Assembly: GCA_963826975.1 (NCBI GenBank)
Contig: CAWGZJ010000011.1
Location: forward strand, 186,001-250,000
Origin: Palsa-883 sp963826975
GTDB taxonomy: Bacteria > Pseudomonadota > Alphaproteobacteria > Acetobacterales > Acetobacteraceae
DNA length: 64,000 nucleotides
Direction: 5' to 3'
Of the stretch, positions 8,236 to 16,874 are shown in pieces. Numbering within the stretch: position 1 is the first letter of the stretch; each line of letters starts with the position of its first letter. The notes beneath the pieces were generated by a model. The model was not told the origin of the DNA, ran no database searches, and worked only from the letters and a program-made list of their open reading frames with translations. The position numbers and the translations under genes were made by a program.

Positions 8236-9429
8236 CTACTCGTCCCGGGCGCCGATGGTGCGAGACCGGAACTCCTCGGGTACGGCGTGGCCGTAGTCGG
8301 TGAAGGCGCGCTTTACCGCTTCCGGAGTTGCGCCGAATACCTGCTTGCGGTTTTCGCGCGCCCATTGCTGCGAACCTGCGACCGTGTCGAGCGAGCCCTG
8401 GAAGCGCGGCATCACGTAGCGGGCGAACAGTTCGTAGCTGCGCAGCGTCTGCTCGCGGTTGGCCCATTCATGCGCGCGGAACAGAATGCCGCCGAAGCCG
8501 CCCTTGCTGTTTTCCAGCAGCCGGTGGATGCCCTTGGTCACCGTGTCCGGCGAGCCGACCAGCGTGGTGCCCATCTTCACCCCGTCGCGCAGCGGATCGT
8601 CGGCGCGGCCGGGCGGGCGGCCTAGCGTGTCCTCGAAATAGGTCTGCGTCTCGATCCGCTCGCCCTTGGCGACCTCGCGTAGCGCCTGCTCATCGTCCTC
8701 GGCGATGTGCGCGTTGACCACGACGCGCCAGTTCTTGCGGTCCATCTTCTTGCCGTTCTTCGCCGCGGCGTCCTCGGCGATTTTCCACTGGTCGGCCAGC
8801 GCCTCGGGTCCGCCGGGCAGGCCGGCGCCGATCGACAGCACGCCCACGCCGTGCGTGCCCGCGGCGATCATGCCGAACGGAGTGATCGTGCTGGCCACCG
8901 CGATCTCGAAGCACGGGTCGCTGTATGGCGCCAAATGCAGCCGTGCATCGCGCATCTCGAACCAGTCGGTCTTCATGGTGACCGGCTCTTCGCATTTCAG
9001 CAGCCGGATGATGGCGTCCATCGCCTCCAGCATGCGCGGACGCTGCGTCGACGGCTCGATGCCCAGCATGTACGCGTCCGAGGTCAGCGCGCCTGGCCCG
9101 CAGCCCAGCATGGCGCGCCCGCGGGTCATGTGGTCGAGCTGCACCCAGCGCTGCGCCACCAGGAACGGATGGTGGTAGGGCAGGCTGGTGACGCCGGAGC
9201 CGAGCTTGATGTGCTTGGTGCGCTCGGCCGCGGCGGCGATGATCAGCTCGGGCGAGGCGATCAGCTCCCAGCCGGCGGAGTGGTGCTCGCCGATCCAGGC
9301 CTCGGTGTAGCCAAGCTCGTCGAGCCACTCCAGCAGCTCGACATCGCGGTTGATTGCCAGCGTCGGGTTCTCCCCCACGCGGTGGAACGGGGCGAGGAAG
9401 ATGCCGAACTTCATGCCGCGATGGGCCAT
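8236..9429 (-). CDS. LLM class flavin-dependent oxidoreductase
   Basis: The 397-residue protein is a bacterial luciferase-like monooxygenase. It opens with the TIM-barrel first strand (MKFGIFLAPFHR), has the EAWIGEHH motif typical of the alkanal/limonene monooxygenase group, and keeps the later substrate and flavin regions (GSGVTSLPYHHPF, MLGCGPGA). The family oxidises small molecules with reduced FMN supplied by a separate reductase. The substrate is unknown. The start at 9429 is used; an in-frame ATG at 9414 is equally possible. It is divergent from the SDR gene at 9560, and the 130-base gap should hold both promoters. Confidence 0.88.
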   Translation of the reverse strand: MAHRGMKFGIFLAPFHRVGENPTLAINRDVELLEWLDELGYTEAWIGEHHSAGWELIASPELIIAAAAERTKHIKLGSGVTSLPYHHPFLVAQRWVQLDHMTRGRAMLGCGPGALTSDAYMLGIEPSTQRPRMLEAMDAIIRLLKCEEPVTMKTDWFEMRDARLHLAPYSDPCFEIAVASTITPFGMIAAGTHGVGVLSIGAGLPGGPEALADQWKIAEDAAAKNGKKMDRKNWRVVVNAHIAEDDEQALREVAKGERIETQTYFEDTLGRPPGRADDPLRDGVKMGTTLVGSPDTVTKGIHRLLENSKGGFGGILFRAHEWANREQTLRSYELFARYVMPRFQGSLDTVAGSQQWARENRKQVFGATPEAVKRAFTDYGHAVPEEFRSRTIGARDE

Positions 9430-9559
9430 GCGCGTGTTCTCCAGCGAGAGCGATGTTGACCTATCGTGCCGTGTTGCGGCCGGATAGCCAAGCCGGGGGG
9501 CTGCATGGCAGTGTGTCGTGGCGGTCAGACGGCAAGGTTCCGGGACGGAGGGAACGACA

Positions 9560-10312
9560 ATGCGGCTTGCGGACAAGGTGGCGATCATCAGTGGCGCGGC
9601 GTCCGGCATGGGCGCGGCGACGGCGCGGCGGTTTGCCAAGGAGGGCGCCAAGGTGGTGGTGGCCGATATGCTGGACGCCGAGGGCCGCAAGGTGGCCGAC
9701 GACATCGTGACCGCGAACGGCGCGGCCGTGTTCATGGCGCTGGACGTCACCAAAGAGGCGGACTGGAAGCGGGTGGTGGACGACACGGTCGCGCGCTACG
9801 GCAAGCTGGATATCCTGGTGAACAACGCGGGGATCAGCGGCAGCGCGGTGTCCGACCTGCTGGACACGGCGGCGTGGGACCAGTTGCTGGCGGTGAACGG
9901 ACGGGGCGTGTTTTTGGGCACCAAATACGCCGTGCTGGCGATGAAGCAATCCGGTGGCGGATCGATCGTCAACCTGTCGTCGATCTCCGGCAATGCCGGG
10001 CAGACGATGACGCACATGGGCTACAACGCGTCGAAGGGCGCGGTGCGCACGCTGACCAAGTCGACCGCGGTGCAGTTCGGCGCCGACGGCATTCGTGCCA
10101 ATTCGGTGCATCCGGGGCTGATGCCGCCGATGCGCACCTCGGGCGCCACCGCCGATCCCGAGGTGCGGGCGAAGATGCTGAAGGGCGTGCCGTTGCGCCG
10201 TGCCGGTGAGGTGGACGAGGTGGCGAACGCCATCCTGTTCCTGGCATCCGACGAGGCGTCCTACATCACCGGTGCCGAGCTCTGGGTCGACGGCGGTTAT
10301 CTCGCGGTCTGA
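9560..10312 (+). CDS. SDR family oxidoreductase
   Basis: This 250-residue classical SDR has GAASGMGAA as the cofactor-binding turn, NNAGIS near residue 88, the catalytic Ser in NLSSISG, and the YNASKGA active-site motif. The C-terminal VDGGY is typical of 3-oxoacyl-ACP reductase-like members. Asp in the VVADM loop suggests NAD(H). The ATG at 9560 is preferred because it begins directly at the Rossmann fold (MRLADKVAIISG) behind a GAGGGA site. It may form a catabolic group with the divergent flavin monooxygenase, although the substrate cannot be inferred. Confidence 0.88.
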   Translation: MRLADKVAIISGAASGMGAATARRFAKEGAKVVVADMLDAEGRKVADDIVTANGAAVFMALDVTKEADWKRVVDDTVARYGKLDILVNNAGISGSAVSDLLDTAAWDQLLAVNGRGVFLGTKYAVLAMKQSGGGSIVNLSSISGNAGQTMTHMGYNASKGAVRTLTKSTAVQFGADGIRANSVHPGLMPPMRTSGATADPEVRAKMLKGVPLRRAGEVDEVANAILFLASDEASYITGAELWVDGGYLAV

Positions 10313-10367
10313 GGCGCGGATAGGTGCGCCGTGCGCCGCAAACGCCTGATCGGCGCGGGCTGGGCGT

Positions 10368-11036
10368 ATGAACGAGCACGCTGTCCTGCTTGACCTTGAC
10401 GGCACGCTGTCGGACTCGCGCCCGGGGATCGCGGGCTGCTTCCGCTATATGCTGACCGAACTTGGCCACGATCCGGCCAAGGCAGGCGACCTGACCTGGG
10501 CTGTCGGGCCGCCGATCGGTGTCTCGATCGCACAGTTGCTTGCGCGGTACGGCGACGACCGGGTGGACCGGGGCCTCGCGATTTATCGCGAGCATTATTC
10601 CGCCGTCGCGATCTACGAGTGCATGGTGTACCCGGGTGTCCTGGATACGCTCAGTGCGATGCGCGACGCCGGACACGTCATGTGCATCGCCACGTCCAAG
10701 CGTCGCGATTTCGCCGAGCGGGTGATCGACCACCTGGACCTGCGCAGCTATGTCCGCGCCGTCTATGGTGCCGAGCCGGGCGGTGGCCTGGATCACAAGG
10801 ACGACCTGCTCGCCCATATTCTGGGTCGCGAGGGTTTTTCGCCGGCTGAGACGGTCATGCTGGGCGACCGGCTGCACGATATCGAGGCGGCGAGGGCGAA
10901 CCGCCTGCGATCGATCGGCGCGGCCTGGGGCTACGGTGGACGCGCGGAGCTCGAGGCTGCCGGCGCGGACATGATCGCCGAGACGCCGCAGGCAGTGCCC
11001 GCTTTGCTGGGGGTCCCATCGCATCATTCCGTCTAG
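10368..11036 (+). CDS. HAD family hydrolase, phosphoglycolate phosphatase-like
   Basis: The 222-residue protein has all HAD motifs: LDLDGTLSDS (nucleophile Asp9 and acid Asp11), a Ser/Thr in CIATSKRR, a Lys in the GGLDHKDD region, and GDRLHDIEAARAN for Mg2+ binding. The helical cap after motif I fits the Gph/PPaseK subgroup, which acts on small phosphorylated metabolites. It is probably translated from the ATG at 10368, 55 bases after the SDR stop, and could share its transcript. The exact substrate is not visible in the sequence. Confidence 0.88.
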   Translation: MNEHAVLLDLDGTLSDSRPGIAGCFRYMLTELGHDPAKAGDLTWAVGPPIGVSIAQLLARYGDDRVDRGLAIYREHYSAVAIYECMVYPGVLDTLSAMRDAGHVMCIATSKRRDFAERVIDHLDLRSYVRAVYGAEPGGGLDHKDDLLAHILGREGFSPAETVMLGDRLHDIEAARANRLRSIGAAWGYGGRAELEAAGADMIAETPQAVPALLGVPSHHSV

Positions 11037-11138
11037 CTGGAAACCCGACTATACAGGATGGCGAACCGTGGTTTTGTGTGAAGCCGTCACGGGAATGGCC
11101 ACGCCGCGGCGGCGGCGTTTCGCGGAAGGAGGACCTCG

Positions 11139-11939
11139 ATGCAACTGACCGAGCGACAACTCCAGCAGTTCGACGAGGAAGGCTGGCTGTTCTTCCCCGG
11201 GGTTTTTTTCCCGGAGGAGGTCGCGGTGCTGCGCGCCGAGGCCGAGACGCTGTATCGCACCGACCGCAAGGAGATCTGGCGCGAGAAGTCGGGTGCGCCG
11301 CGCACTGCCTTTGCCGCGCACACCTACAACGAGGCGTTCCGCCTGCTCGGCGCGCATCCCCGGCTGATCCGCCCGGTGGAGCAGGTGTTCGGCGATCGTC
11401 TCTACATGCATCAATACAAGATCAACGCGAAGGCGGCGTTCGACGGCGATGTGTGGCAGTGGCACCAGGACTACGGTACCTGGCAGCGCGACGACGGGAT
11501 GCCGGAGCCGCGGGCGATGAACATCGCGGTCTACCTCGATGAGGTGATGGCGATCAACGGCCCGCTGATGCTGGTGCCGCGCAGCCACAAGCATGGGGTG
11601 TTCGACGCCGGGCATGACCTCGCGACGACCTCGTATCCGCTGTGGACGCTGGATCATGAAACCGTGACGCGGCTGGTGGATGCGGGTGGGATCGTTTCGC
11701 CGATCGGCAAGCCGGGTGGGGTGCTGATGTTCCACGGCAACCTGGTGCATGGCTCGGCGGGCAATATCACGCCGTATCCGCGGAAGATCGTGTACCTGAC
11801 GCTGAACTCGGTCGCCAACTACATCCGCACGCCGACGCGACCGGAGTGGATCGCGCACCAGGATTTTGCCGCGATCGAGCCGGTGGCGGACGATGCGCTG
11901 CTGGCCTATGCGCGGCGGTTCCGTGCGGCGGCGGAGTAG
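11139..11939 (+). CDS. Phytanoyl-CoA dioxygenase family protein, EctD-like
   Basis: This is a non-haem Fe(II)/2-oxoglutarate dioxygenase of 266 residues. The iron ligands are His109 and Asp111 (in WQWHQDYGTW) and His204 (in GNLVHGSAG), with Arg215 placed to bind 2-oxoglutarate. The WHQD..TW..DDGMP stretch resembles the signature of ectoine hydroxylase EctD. However, no ectABC genes are near and the protein is shorter than EctD, so hydroxylation of another small metabolite is as likely. The ATG at 11139 has an AAGGAGG site upstream. The gene ends three bases before the convergent hicA stop. Confidence 0.85.
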   Translation: MQLTERQLQQFDEEGWLFFPGVFFPEEVAVLRAEAETLYRTDRKEIWREKSGAPRTAFAAHTYNEAFRLLGAHPRLIRPVEQVFGDRLYMHQYKINAKAAFDGDVWQWHQDYGTWQRDDGMPEPRAMNIAVYLDEVMAINGPLMLVPRSHKHGVFDAGHDLATTSYPLWTLDHETVTRLVDAGGIVSPIGKPGGVLMFHGNLVHGSAGNITPYPRKIVYLTLNSVANYIRTPTRPEWIAHQDFAAIEPVADDALLAYARRFRAAAE

Positions 11940-11942
11940 GGA

Positions 11943-12155
11943 CTACAGGTCGTCCGGCCGCAGCCCGGTGTGCTTCGCGATGCGCGCTAGCATGCGTGGC
12001 CCGATTTCCTCGCGATCGTGGAAGGCGAAGACGTAATCCGGCCAATCAGGCCGCGACAAGGTGCGGTGCGAGCCGGACTGCCGCTTGAGTGTCCATCCGA
12101 TCCGGTGGAGTGCCCGCAGGACGGCGCCCGCCCGGGTGGCGGGCCAGTTGCTCAC
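11943..12155 (-). CDS. hicA: Type II toxin HicA, mRNA interferase
   Basis: The 70-residue product has the HicA double-stranded-RNA-binding-like fold pattern: an N-terminal helix, then LKRQSGSHRTLSRPD with the catalytic His in the GSH motif, and a C-terminal LARIAKHTGL helix. HicA cleaves mRNA when released from HicB. It begins with GTG at 12155, overlapping the hicB stop by four bases (GTGA), so the pair is translationally coupled. The order here is antitoxin first and toxin second, the less common arrangement for this family. Confidence 0.88.
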   Translation of the reverse strand: MSNWPATRAGAVLRALHRIGWTLKRQSGSHRTLSRPDWPDYVFAFHDREEIGPRMLARIAKHTGLRPDDL

Positions 12156-12358
12156 GCGAGGGCAAAGAGGTCCCGCGCCACCTCCGGCACGGGTTCGCCA
12201 TGTTCGATCAGGTCAGCGATGATACGACACGCCAGCGCTGCCGCTCGTGCGCGCGCCTCGGCCTCCGTTGCGCCATAAGCCAACGCGCCTGCCAGGGCTG
12301 TAACCTCGGCGATCCAGCGGCCGTCTTCTTCTTGTTCGACCTCAATCCTTAGCATCAT
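12152..12358 (-). CDS. hicB: Type II antitoxin HicB
   Basis: The 68-residue product matches the HicB N-terminal RNase-H-like fold: strands in MLRIEVEQEEDGRWIAEVTALAG, then a helix (TEAEARARAAALACR). It is short and lacks the C-terminal HTH or RHH DNA-binding domain found in full-length HicB, so autoregulation by DNA binding is doubtful for this version. It overlaps hicA by four bases. HicB neutralises HicA by direct binding. Confidence 0.85.
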   Translation of the reverse strand: MMLRIEVEQEEDGRWIAEVTALAGALAYGATEAEARARAAALACRIIADLIEHGEPVPEVARDLFALA

Positions 12359-12552
12359 GACTCCTTATCCGACGAATATGAGGCCTGCATCCCGCCAATG
12401 CGAGAAAAAAGGGCCGACTGCCCGTCGGTGCAGCTGTCTCCGTGCCTCCGTGGTGAACTTGCTTGCGGTTGATCCAACGTTCATGTCGTCGCCAGAATGC
12501 CCGCCCGCCCAGCGCCGACACCGGCGCCCCGCCCCAGCAGGAGACCCCCCAC
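12359..12552. other. Intergenic region with half of a CACAGAG-type repeat
   Basis: The segment CTGTCTCCGTGCCTCCGTGGTGAACTTGCTTGCGG (12429-12463) matches one arm of the large repeats at 54.1 and 57.4 kb. The other arm is missing here. It lies between divergent hicBA and the lipocalin-like gene, so their promoters are likely in this stretch. Confidence 0.5.
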
Positions 12553-12945
12553 ATGACCAGCATCGTTGGCACCTGGAAGCTGGTCGCCGCCGCGGCGCAT
12601 GACGGCACCGGCAATCCCCTGCCACCCCCGTACGGCCCCCAGTTCATGGGCCGCGTCACCTTCAACGCCGACGGGCGCATGATGGCCGTGCTGTGCGACG
12701 GCAGCCCGTCCCTGCCTGACGGCACCGCGCGCGACTACGCTTCCTACTGCGGCAACTATCGGTTCGACGGCAGCCGCCTGGTCACTCGCGTCGATGCCGC
12801 GTCGGACCCGGCGCGGCTCGGCACCGACCAGGTGCGCGAGGTGCGGTTCGAGGGCAACCGCATGATCCTGCGGCCGCCGCCCCGTCCCAGGGGCGAACTG
12901 ACTGAACACCGCGAACTGGCCTGGGAGCGCATCGCGCCAGATTAA
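12553..12945 (+). CDS. Lipocalin-like domain protein
   Basis: The 130-residue protein fits the lipocalin-like family (pfam13924). It starts with SIVGTWKLV, has the GRVTFNADGRMMAVL strand pair, the central YCGNYRFDG, and a C-terminal strand ending LAWERI. These small beta-barrels are cytoplasmic or lack a signal, and their ligands are usually unknown. The ATG at 12553 directly precedes the conserved GTW, so an upstream start is unlikely. It lies 68 bases before kdpD and may be read through into it, but there is no functional link that I know of. Confidence 0.8.
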   Translation: MTSIVGTWKLVAAAAHDGTGNPLPPPYGPQFMGRVTFNADGRMMAVLCDGSPSLPDGTARDYASYCGNYRFDGSRLVTRVDAASDPARLGTDQVREVRFEGNRMILRPPPRPRGELTEHRELAWERIAPD

Positions 12946-13013
12946 CCCCGGGCGAGTAGCGCCGATCGAGTAGCGTTCGGCGCCATCCCCGCCTTTGGTG
13001 TAGAGTGGCCGCC

Positions 13014-15650
13014 ATGCCCGCGGACACCAGGGAAACCTCCCGGCCCGATCCGGACGCACTGATCGAAGCCGCCGCCCGGGAAGGCCGCGGCTGCCTGAAG
13101 GTGTTCCTGGGCGCCGCCCCCGGCGTCGGCAAGACCTGGGAGATGCTGACCGCCGCCCGGATCAGGCGCGCCGAGGGCATCGACGTCGTGATCGGCGTGG
13201 TCGAGACGCACGGGCGCGCCGAGACCGAGGCGCAGATCGGCACCTTGCCGGTGCTGCCGCGCCACCAGGTGGCCTACCGCGGCAAGGTGCTGGAGGAATT
13301 CGACCTGGACGGCGCGCTGACACGCCACCCGCAGCTTCTGCTGATCGACGAATTGGCCCACACCAACGCCCCCGGCAGCCGCCACCACAAACGCTGGGAG
13401 GACGTGCAAGAAGTCCTGGACGCCGGCATCGATGTCTGGGCGACGCTGAATGTCCAACACCTGGAAAGCGTGAACGACTTGGTCGCCCGGATCACCGGGG
13501 TGCGGGTACGCGAGACGCTGCCCGATCGCGTGCTGGACCTCGCCGCTGAGATCGAGCTGATCGACCTGCCGCCGGCCGAGCTGCGCACGCGCCTGACGCA
13601 AGGCCGCATCTACCGTCCCGACGTCGCGCGCCGCGCCATGGATGGCTTTTTCCGCGAGGGCAATCTGGCGGCCTTGCGCGAGTTGGCGCTGCGGCGCGCG
13701 GCCCAGCGGGTGGACGCCGATGTCACCGGCTATATGCGGGCCCGCTCGATCGAGGGGCCGTGGCCGGCCGGGGAGCGTGTGCTGGCCCTGATCGGCACCG
13801 ACCAGGCGTCCGAAGCGGTGGTGCGTCACGCCAAAGGCCTGGCAGATGCGCTGCACGCCCCGCTGATCGCCCTGACGGTGGAACGGCCCGGCGTCGCCGG
13901 CGACGTGCGCGCGGCGATGACGATCGCTGCCCAACTCGGCGCCGAGATCGAGATTGCGCACGGCGAGGATCTGGTCGCCGCGGTGCTGGAGGTGGCGCAG
14001 AAGCGCAACGTGACGCAGATCGTCATGGGCCGCGGCAGGCCGCCGTTGTGGCGCCGGATGATCGGCCACACCTTGTCGCACAGCTTGCTGCGGCGCGCGC
14101 CGGCCTACGCATTGCACATCGTGCCCGCGCCAATTGTACCGAATACGAAACGTAAATGGATCACGTTCCCGGAACCCTGGTTCGCTTGGAGCGGCGCCGT
14201 CGCGCTGGTGGCCGGGGTGACCGGGATCTGTGAGGTCCTGGTGCGCGTGGTGTCGCAAGAGGCGCTGGGGATGGTGTTCCTGGCCGCCGTGGTCGCCGCC
14301 TCGGTCACCTGGGGGCTGCGCATCGCGCTCTTCACCGCGGTGCTGAGCTTCGTGTCCTGGAATTTCTTTTTTATTCCTCCATTGTATCAACTGACCATTG
14401 AGCAGCCGCGCGACGTGGTAGCGATCGTGCTGTTCCTGGGTGTCGGCGGCGTGACAGGCGCGCTGGCCAGCCGCGTTCGCAAGGAGGCGCGGGCGGCGCG
14501 TGGCCGGGTGGAGGGGCTGCGCCGGATCGGCGCGTTCAGCCGCAGCCTGGGCGAGCCGACCACCGAGCCGGAGATGCTGGAGGAGATTGCGCGGCAAGGG
14601 TGCAATATTGCCGGCGCGGCGGTTGTGATGACGGCGCTGGGCGAGGACTTGAACATTCGCGCCGCGGCGCCGCCGATCGACACGATCGATGACGCCGCCT
14701 GGGCCGCGGCGCGCTGGGCCTATGGCAAGCAGGAGCAGGCGGGCAAGGGCACCGCCACGCTGCCGTCTTCCGCCTGGCGTTTTTTGCCGATGCGCACCGT
14801 GCGTGGCCCGATCGGCCTGCTGGGCATCCGCCCCGAGGGCGAGGTCGACCAACCGCTGCTGCAGGCGCTGATGGCGCTGGCGGACCAGGCGGCGGTGGCG
14901 ATGGAGCGGGTGCGGCTGGCCAACGACGCGGCCCGCAGCGCGGCGCATCAGGAGACGCAGAAGCTGCGCACAGCGCTGTTGTCCTCGTTGTCGCACGACC
15001 TGCGCACGCCGCTGGCCGGCATCCGCGGCGCGGCATCGACCTTGCGCGAGGCGTGGGCTGATCTGGACGACACCACGCGGTCCGACCTGCTGCGCAGCAT
15101 CGAGGACGATACCGGGCGGATGACGCGGTTTCTGGTCAACATCCTGGACATGACCCGGCTGGAGACGGGCGAGATCACGCCACGCATCGCCGCGGTCACG
15201 CTGCCCGAGGTGGTGGAGGCGGCGATCGGCCGGGTGCCCGGCACCGCGCATGTCGGCGTCGATCTGCCGGCTGAACTGCCGCGTGCCGCAGCCGATCCGG
15301 CGTTGCTGGAGCAGGTGTTGGTGAACCTGCTGGACAACGCGGTGAAGTATTCTCCACCGGGCGGGTTCATTTCGGTATCCGGTCGGTCTGCCGGTGATCG
15401 TGTCGCGTTGTCGGTCGCCGATGAGGGTATTGGGATCGCACCCGGCGATCTGCCCTATGTGTTCGACAGCTTCTATCGCGCGCGGCGACAGGATCGTGTG
15501 GGGCCCGGAACGGGTTTGGGGCTGGCCATCGCGCGCGGCCTGATGGAGGCGATGGGCGGAACGATCGAGGCGCAAAGCCCGCGTCCGGACGCGCCGGCCG
15601 ATGGTGCGCCCGGCACCCTGATCACGCTGACCTTGCCAGTGGCGATATGA
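13014..15650 (+). CDS. kdpD: Sensor histidine kinase KdpD
   Basis: The 878-residue protein has the full KdpD domain order. The N-terminal KdpD domain carries a Walker A motif (GAAPGVGKT, ~31-39) and LLIDELAHTNAPGSRHHKRW. A UspA-like domain follows (~240-370), then four transmembrane helices (~388-485, DUF4118), a GAF-like region (~510-640), a HisKA domain with the phospho-accepting His in SLSHDLRTPL (~660), and a HATPase with N (NLLDNAVKYS), G1 (DEGIGI) and G2 (GTGLGLA) boxes. KdpD senses K+ limitation and osmotic state and phosphorylates KdpE. No kdpFABC is in the window. The kdpE gene is separated from it by another gene (15836-16837). Confidence 0.95.
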   Translation: MPADTRETSRPDPDALIEAAAREGRGCLKVFLGAAPGVGKTWEMLTAARIRRAEGIDVVIGVVETHGRAETEAQIGTLPVLPRHQVAYRGKVLEEFDLDGALTRHPQLLLIDELAHTNAPGSRHHKRWEDVQEVLDAGIDVWATLNVQHLESVNDLVARITGVRVRETLPDRVLDLAAEIELIDLPPAELRTRLTQGRIYRPDVARRAMDGFFREGNLAALRELALRRAAQRVDADVTGYMRARSIEGPWPAGERVLALIGTDQASEAVVRHAKGLADALHAPLIALTVERPGVAGDVRAAMTIAAQLGAEIEIAHGEDLVAAVLEVAQKRNVTQIVMGRGRPPLWRRMIGHTLSHSLLRRAPAYALHIVPAPIVPNTKRKWITFPEPWFAWSGAVALVAGVTGICEVLVRVVSQEALGMVFLAAVVAASVTWGLRIALFTAVLSFVSWNFFFIPPLYQLTIEQPRDVVAIVLFLGVGGVTGALASRVRKEARAARGRVEGLRRIGAFSRSLGEPTTEPEMLEEIARQGCNIAGAAVVMTALGEDLNIRAAAPPIDTIDDAAWAAARWAYGKQEQAGKGTATLPSSAWRFLPMRTVRGPIGLLGIRPEGEVDQPLLQALMALADQAAVAMERVRLANDAARSAAHQETQKLRTALLSSLSHDLRTPLAGIRGAASTLREAWADLDDTTRSDLLRSIEDDTGRMTRFLVNILDMTRLETGEITPRIAAVTLPEVVEAAIGRVPGTAHVGVDLPAELPRAAADPALLEQVLVNLLDNAVKYSPPGGFISVSGRSAGDRVALSVADEGIGIAPGDLPYVFDSFYRARRQDRVGPGTGLGLAIARGLMEAMGGTIEAQSPRPDAPADGAPGTLITLTLPVAI

Positions 15651-15835
15651 GGGAGGGTGAAGCTCCGTCCGGCTTGCCGTCACGTCCGTCTGCGAGGGGT
15701 TCGGCGCGCGCGATAACGGTGGCGGCCGGGTCTATGACACGTGGTGACACGTATTCCGGTTAACGCTATAGGGCGAGGACGTTATATGCAGTCGCCATGG
15801 GTCGAGAACCCGCGTTAGAGTGACTACGCGTTACG

Positions 15836-16837
15836 ATGCTCCCTGGCGGCGCCGGTGCTTTTGTCGGAATAGGATGGATGCAAGTACACGCCTGGTCGCT
15901 CCTGCAGATCGAGACCAGTCCGCTGCCCGGTCAGAGCGCCGTGATCTGCATGGCCGATGCGCGCGATCAGCTTGCCGTCATCAAGGACATGGCGAATGTC
16001 GCCGCTCGGCTCGACCTGATTTTCAATGACACGACCGACGAATTCCTCGGCGTGCGGCCGCCGGGCGCGGAGGATGCGCGGCAGATACTGCAGTTCGTCA
16101 ACACGCACCGGCAGATGCCGCATCTCGTCATCCAGTGTCAGGTCGGCGTCGGCAGGAGCATGGCCGCGCTTGCTGCGCTCCTGAAGATCGGTGGCGCGGA
16201 TAACCAGGTGATCCTTGCCCACGGCACGTATAATCGTCGGCTCTACCAGGAATTGCTGAGGGCAGCCGGCGTCGCGCGGGAGTTGGACCCGCTGGTGTCG
16301 ATCGCTGTGCGGATCAAGTACGCGCCCGATCGGCTCCAGCTTTTCATCCTGTCGATGCAACGGCAGCGCCATGACAACTGGGAGATGGTTGCGGTAACGG
16401 ACGGACCCAACGAACCCGCGGCGCGCCTGGTCGCGGAGACGAATGACCCGCGGATTCGCCTGGTCGAGACCGAGGAGAGGCTGGGGCGGTGGGGACATCC
16501 GTACCGGCAGCGCGGTTTGGATGCGTGCCGTGGCGATTACATCGGCTTGAGCAACGACGACAACTACTATGTGCCGGGCTATATCGAGCAAATGCTGCAC
16601 GCGCTGGGCAGCACCGCCGATATCGCGCTGTGCCAAATGCTGCACAGCCACTCCGGATGGAAGGTCGACCCGCCCGGGAACGACCTTGGGGCCTGGATCG
16701 CGCGCGCCGCATTGATACGGAAGGTTCCCTGGACCGGCCAGGACTATACCAGCGATCGGGACTATCTTCAGTCGCTTTTGGCAATGGCCCCGGGCCGGGT
16801 GGCGACGGTCGCGCGTCCGTTGTTCGTTCATAACTGA
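15836..16837 (+). CDS. Fusion of a tyrosine-phosphatase-like domain and a GT-A glycosyltransferase
   Basis: The 333-residue protein appears to join two domains. Residues ~30-145 resemble predicted protein tyrosine phosphatases (COG5350-like), with a Cys101-X5-Arg107 P-loop (CQVGVGR) and an Asp in FND (65) as a possible general acid. Residues ~152-333 resemble a family 2 GT-A glycosyltransferase: the LVSIAVR.KYAPDRLQLFILSMQRQ.H.NWE start, TDG, and an NDD metal-binding motif (240-242) in SNDDNYY. No signal or membrane segment is present. It sits between kdpD and kdpE on the same strand, 37 bases before kdpE. An in-frame ATG at 15878 could be the true start. The substrates of both halves are unknown. 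Confidence 0.65.
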   Translation: MLPGGAGAFVGIGWMQVHAWSLLQIETSPLPGQSAVICMADARDQLAVIKDMANVAARLDLIFNDTTDEFLGVRPPGAEDARQILQFVNTHRQMPHLVIQCQVGVGRSMAALAALLKIGGADNQVILAHGTYNRRLYQELLRAAGVARELDPLVSIAVRIKYAPDRLQLFILSMQRQRHDNWEMVAVTDGPNEPAARLVAETNDPRIRLVETEERLGRWGHPYRQRGLDACRGDYIGLSNDDNYYVPGYIEQMLHALGSTADIALCQMLHSHSGWKVDPPGNDLGAWIARAALIRKVPWTGQDYTSDRDYLQSLLAMAPGRVATVARPLFVHN

Positions 16838-16874
16838 CTGGCACAATTAGCTGGCACAACTGACCGGAAGTGAC

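Noticed and set aside
12942..15683. 913-codon open frame on the minus strand opposite kdpD
   Set aside because: It mirrors a confident KdpD gene, its translation is His/Arg/Gln-rich without family motifs, and it arises from GC-rich codon bias in the opposite strand.
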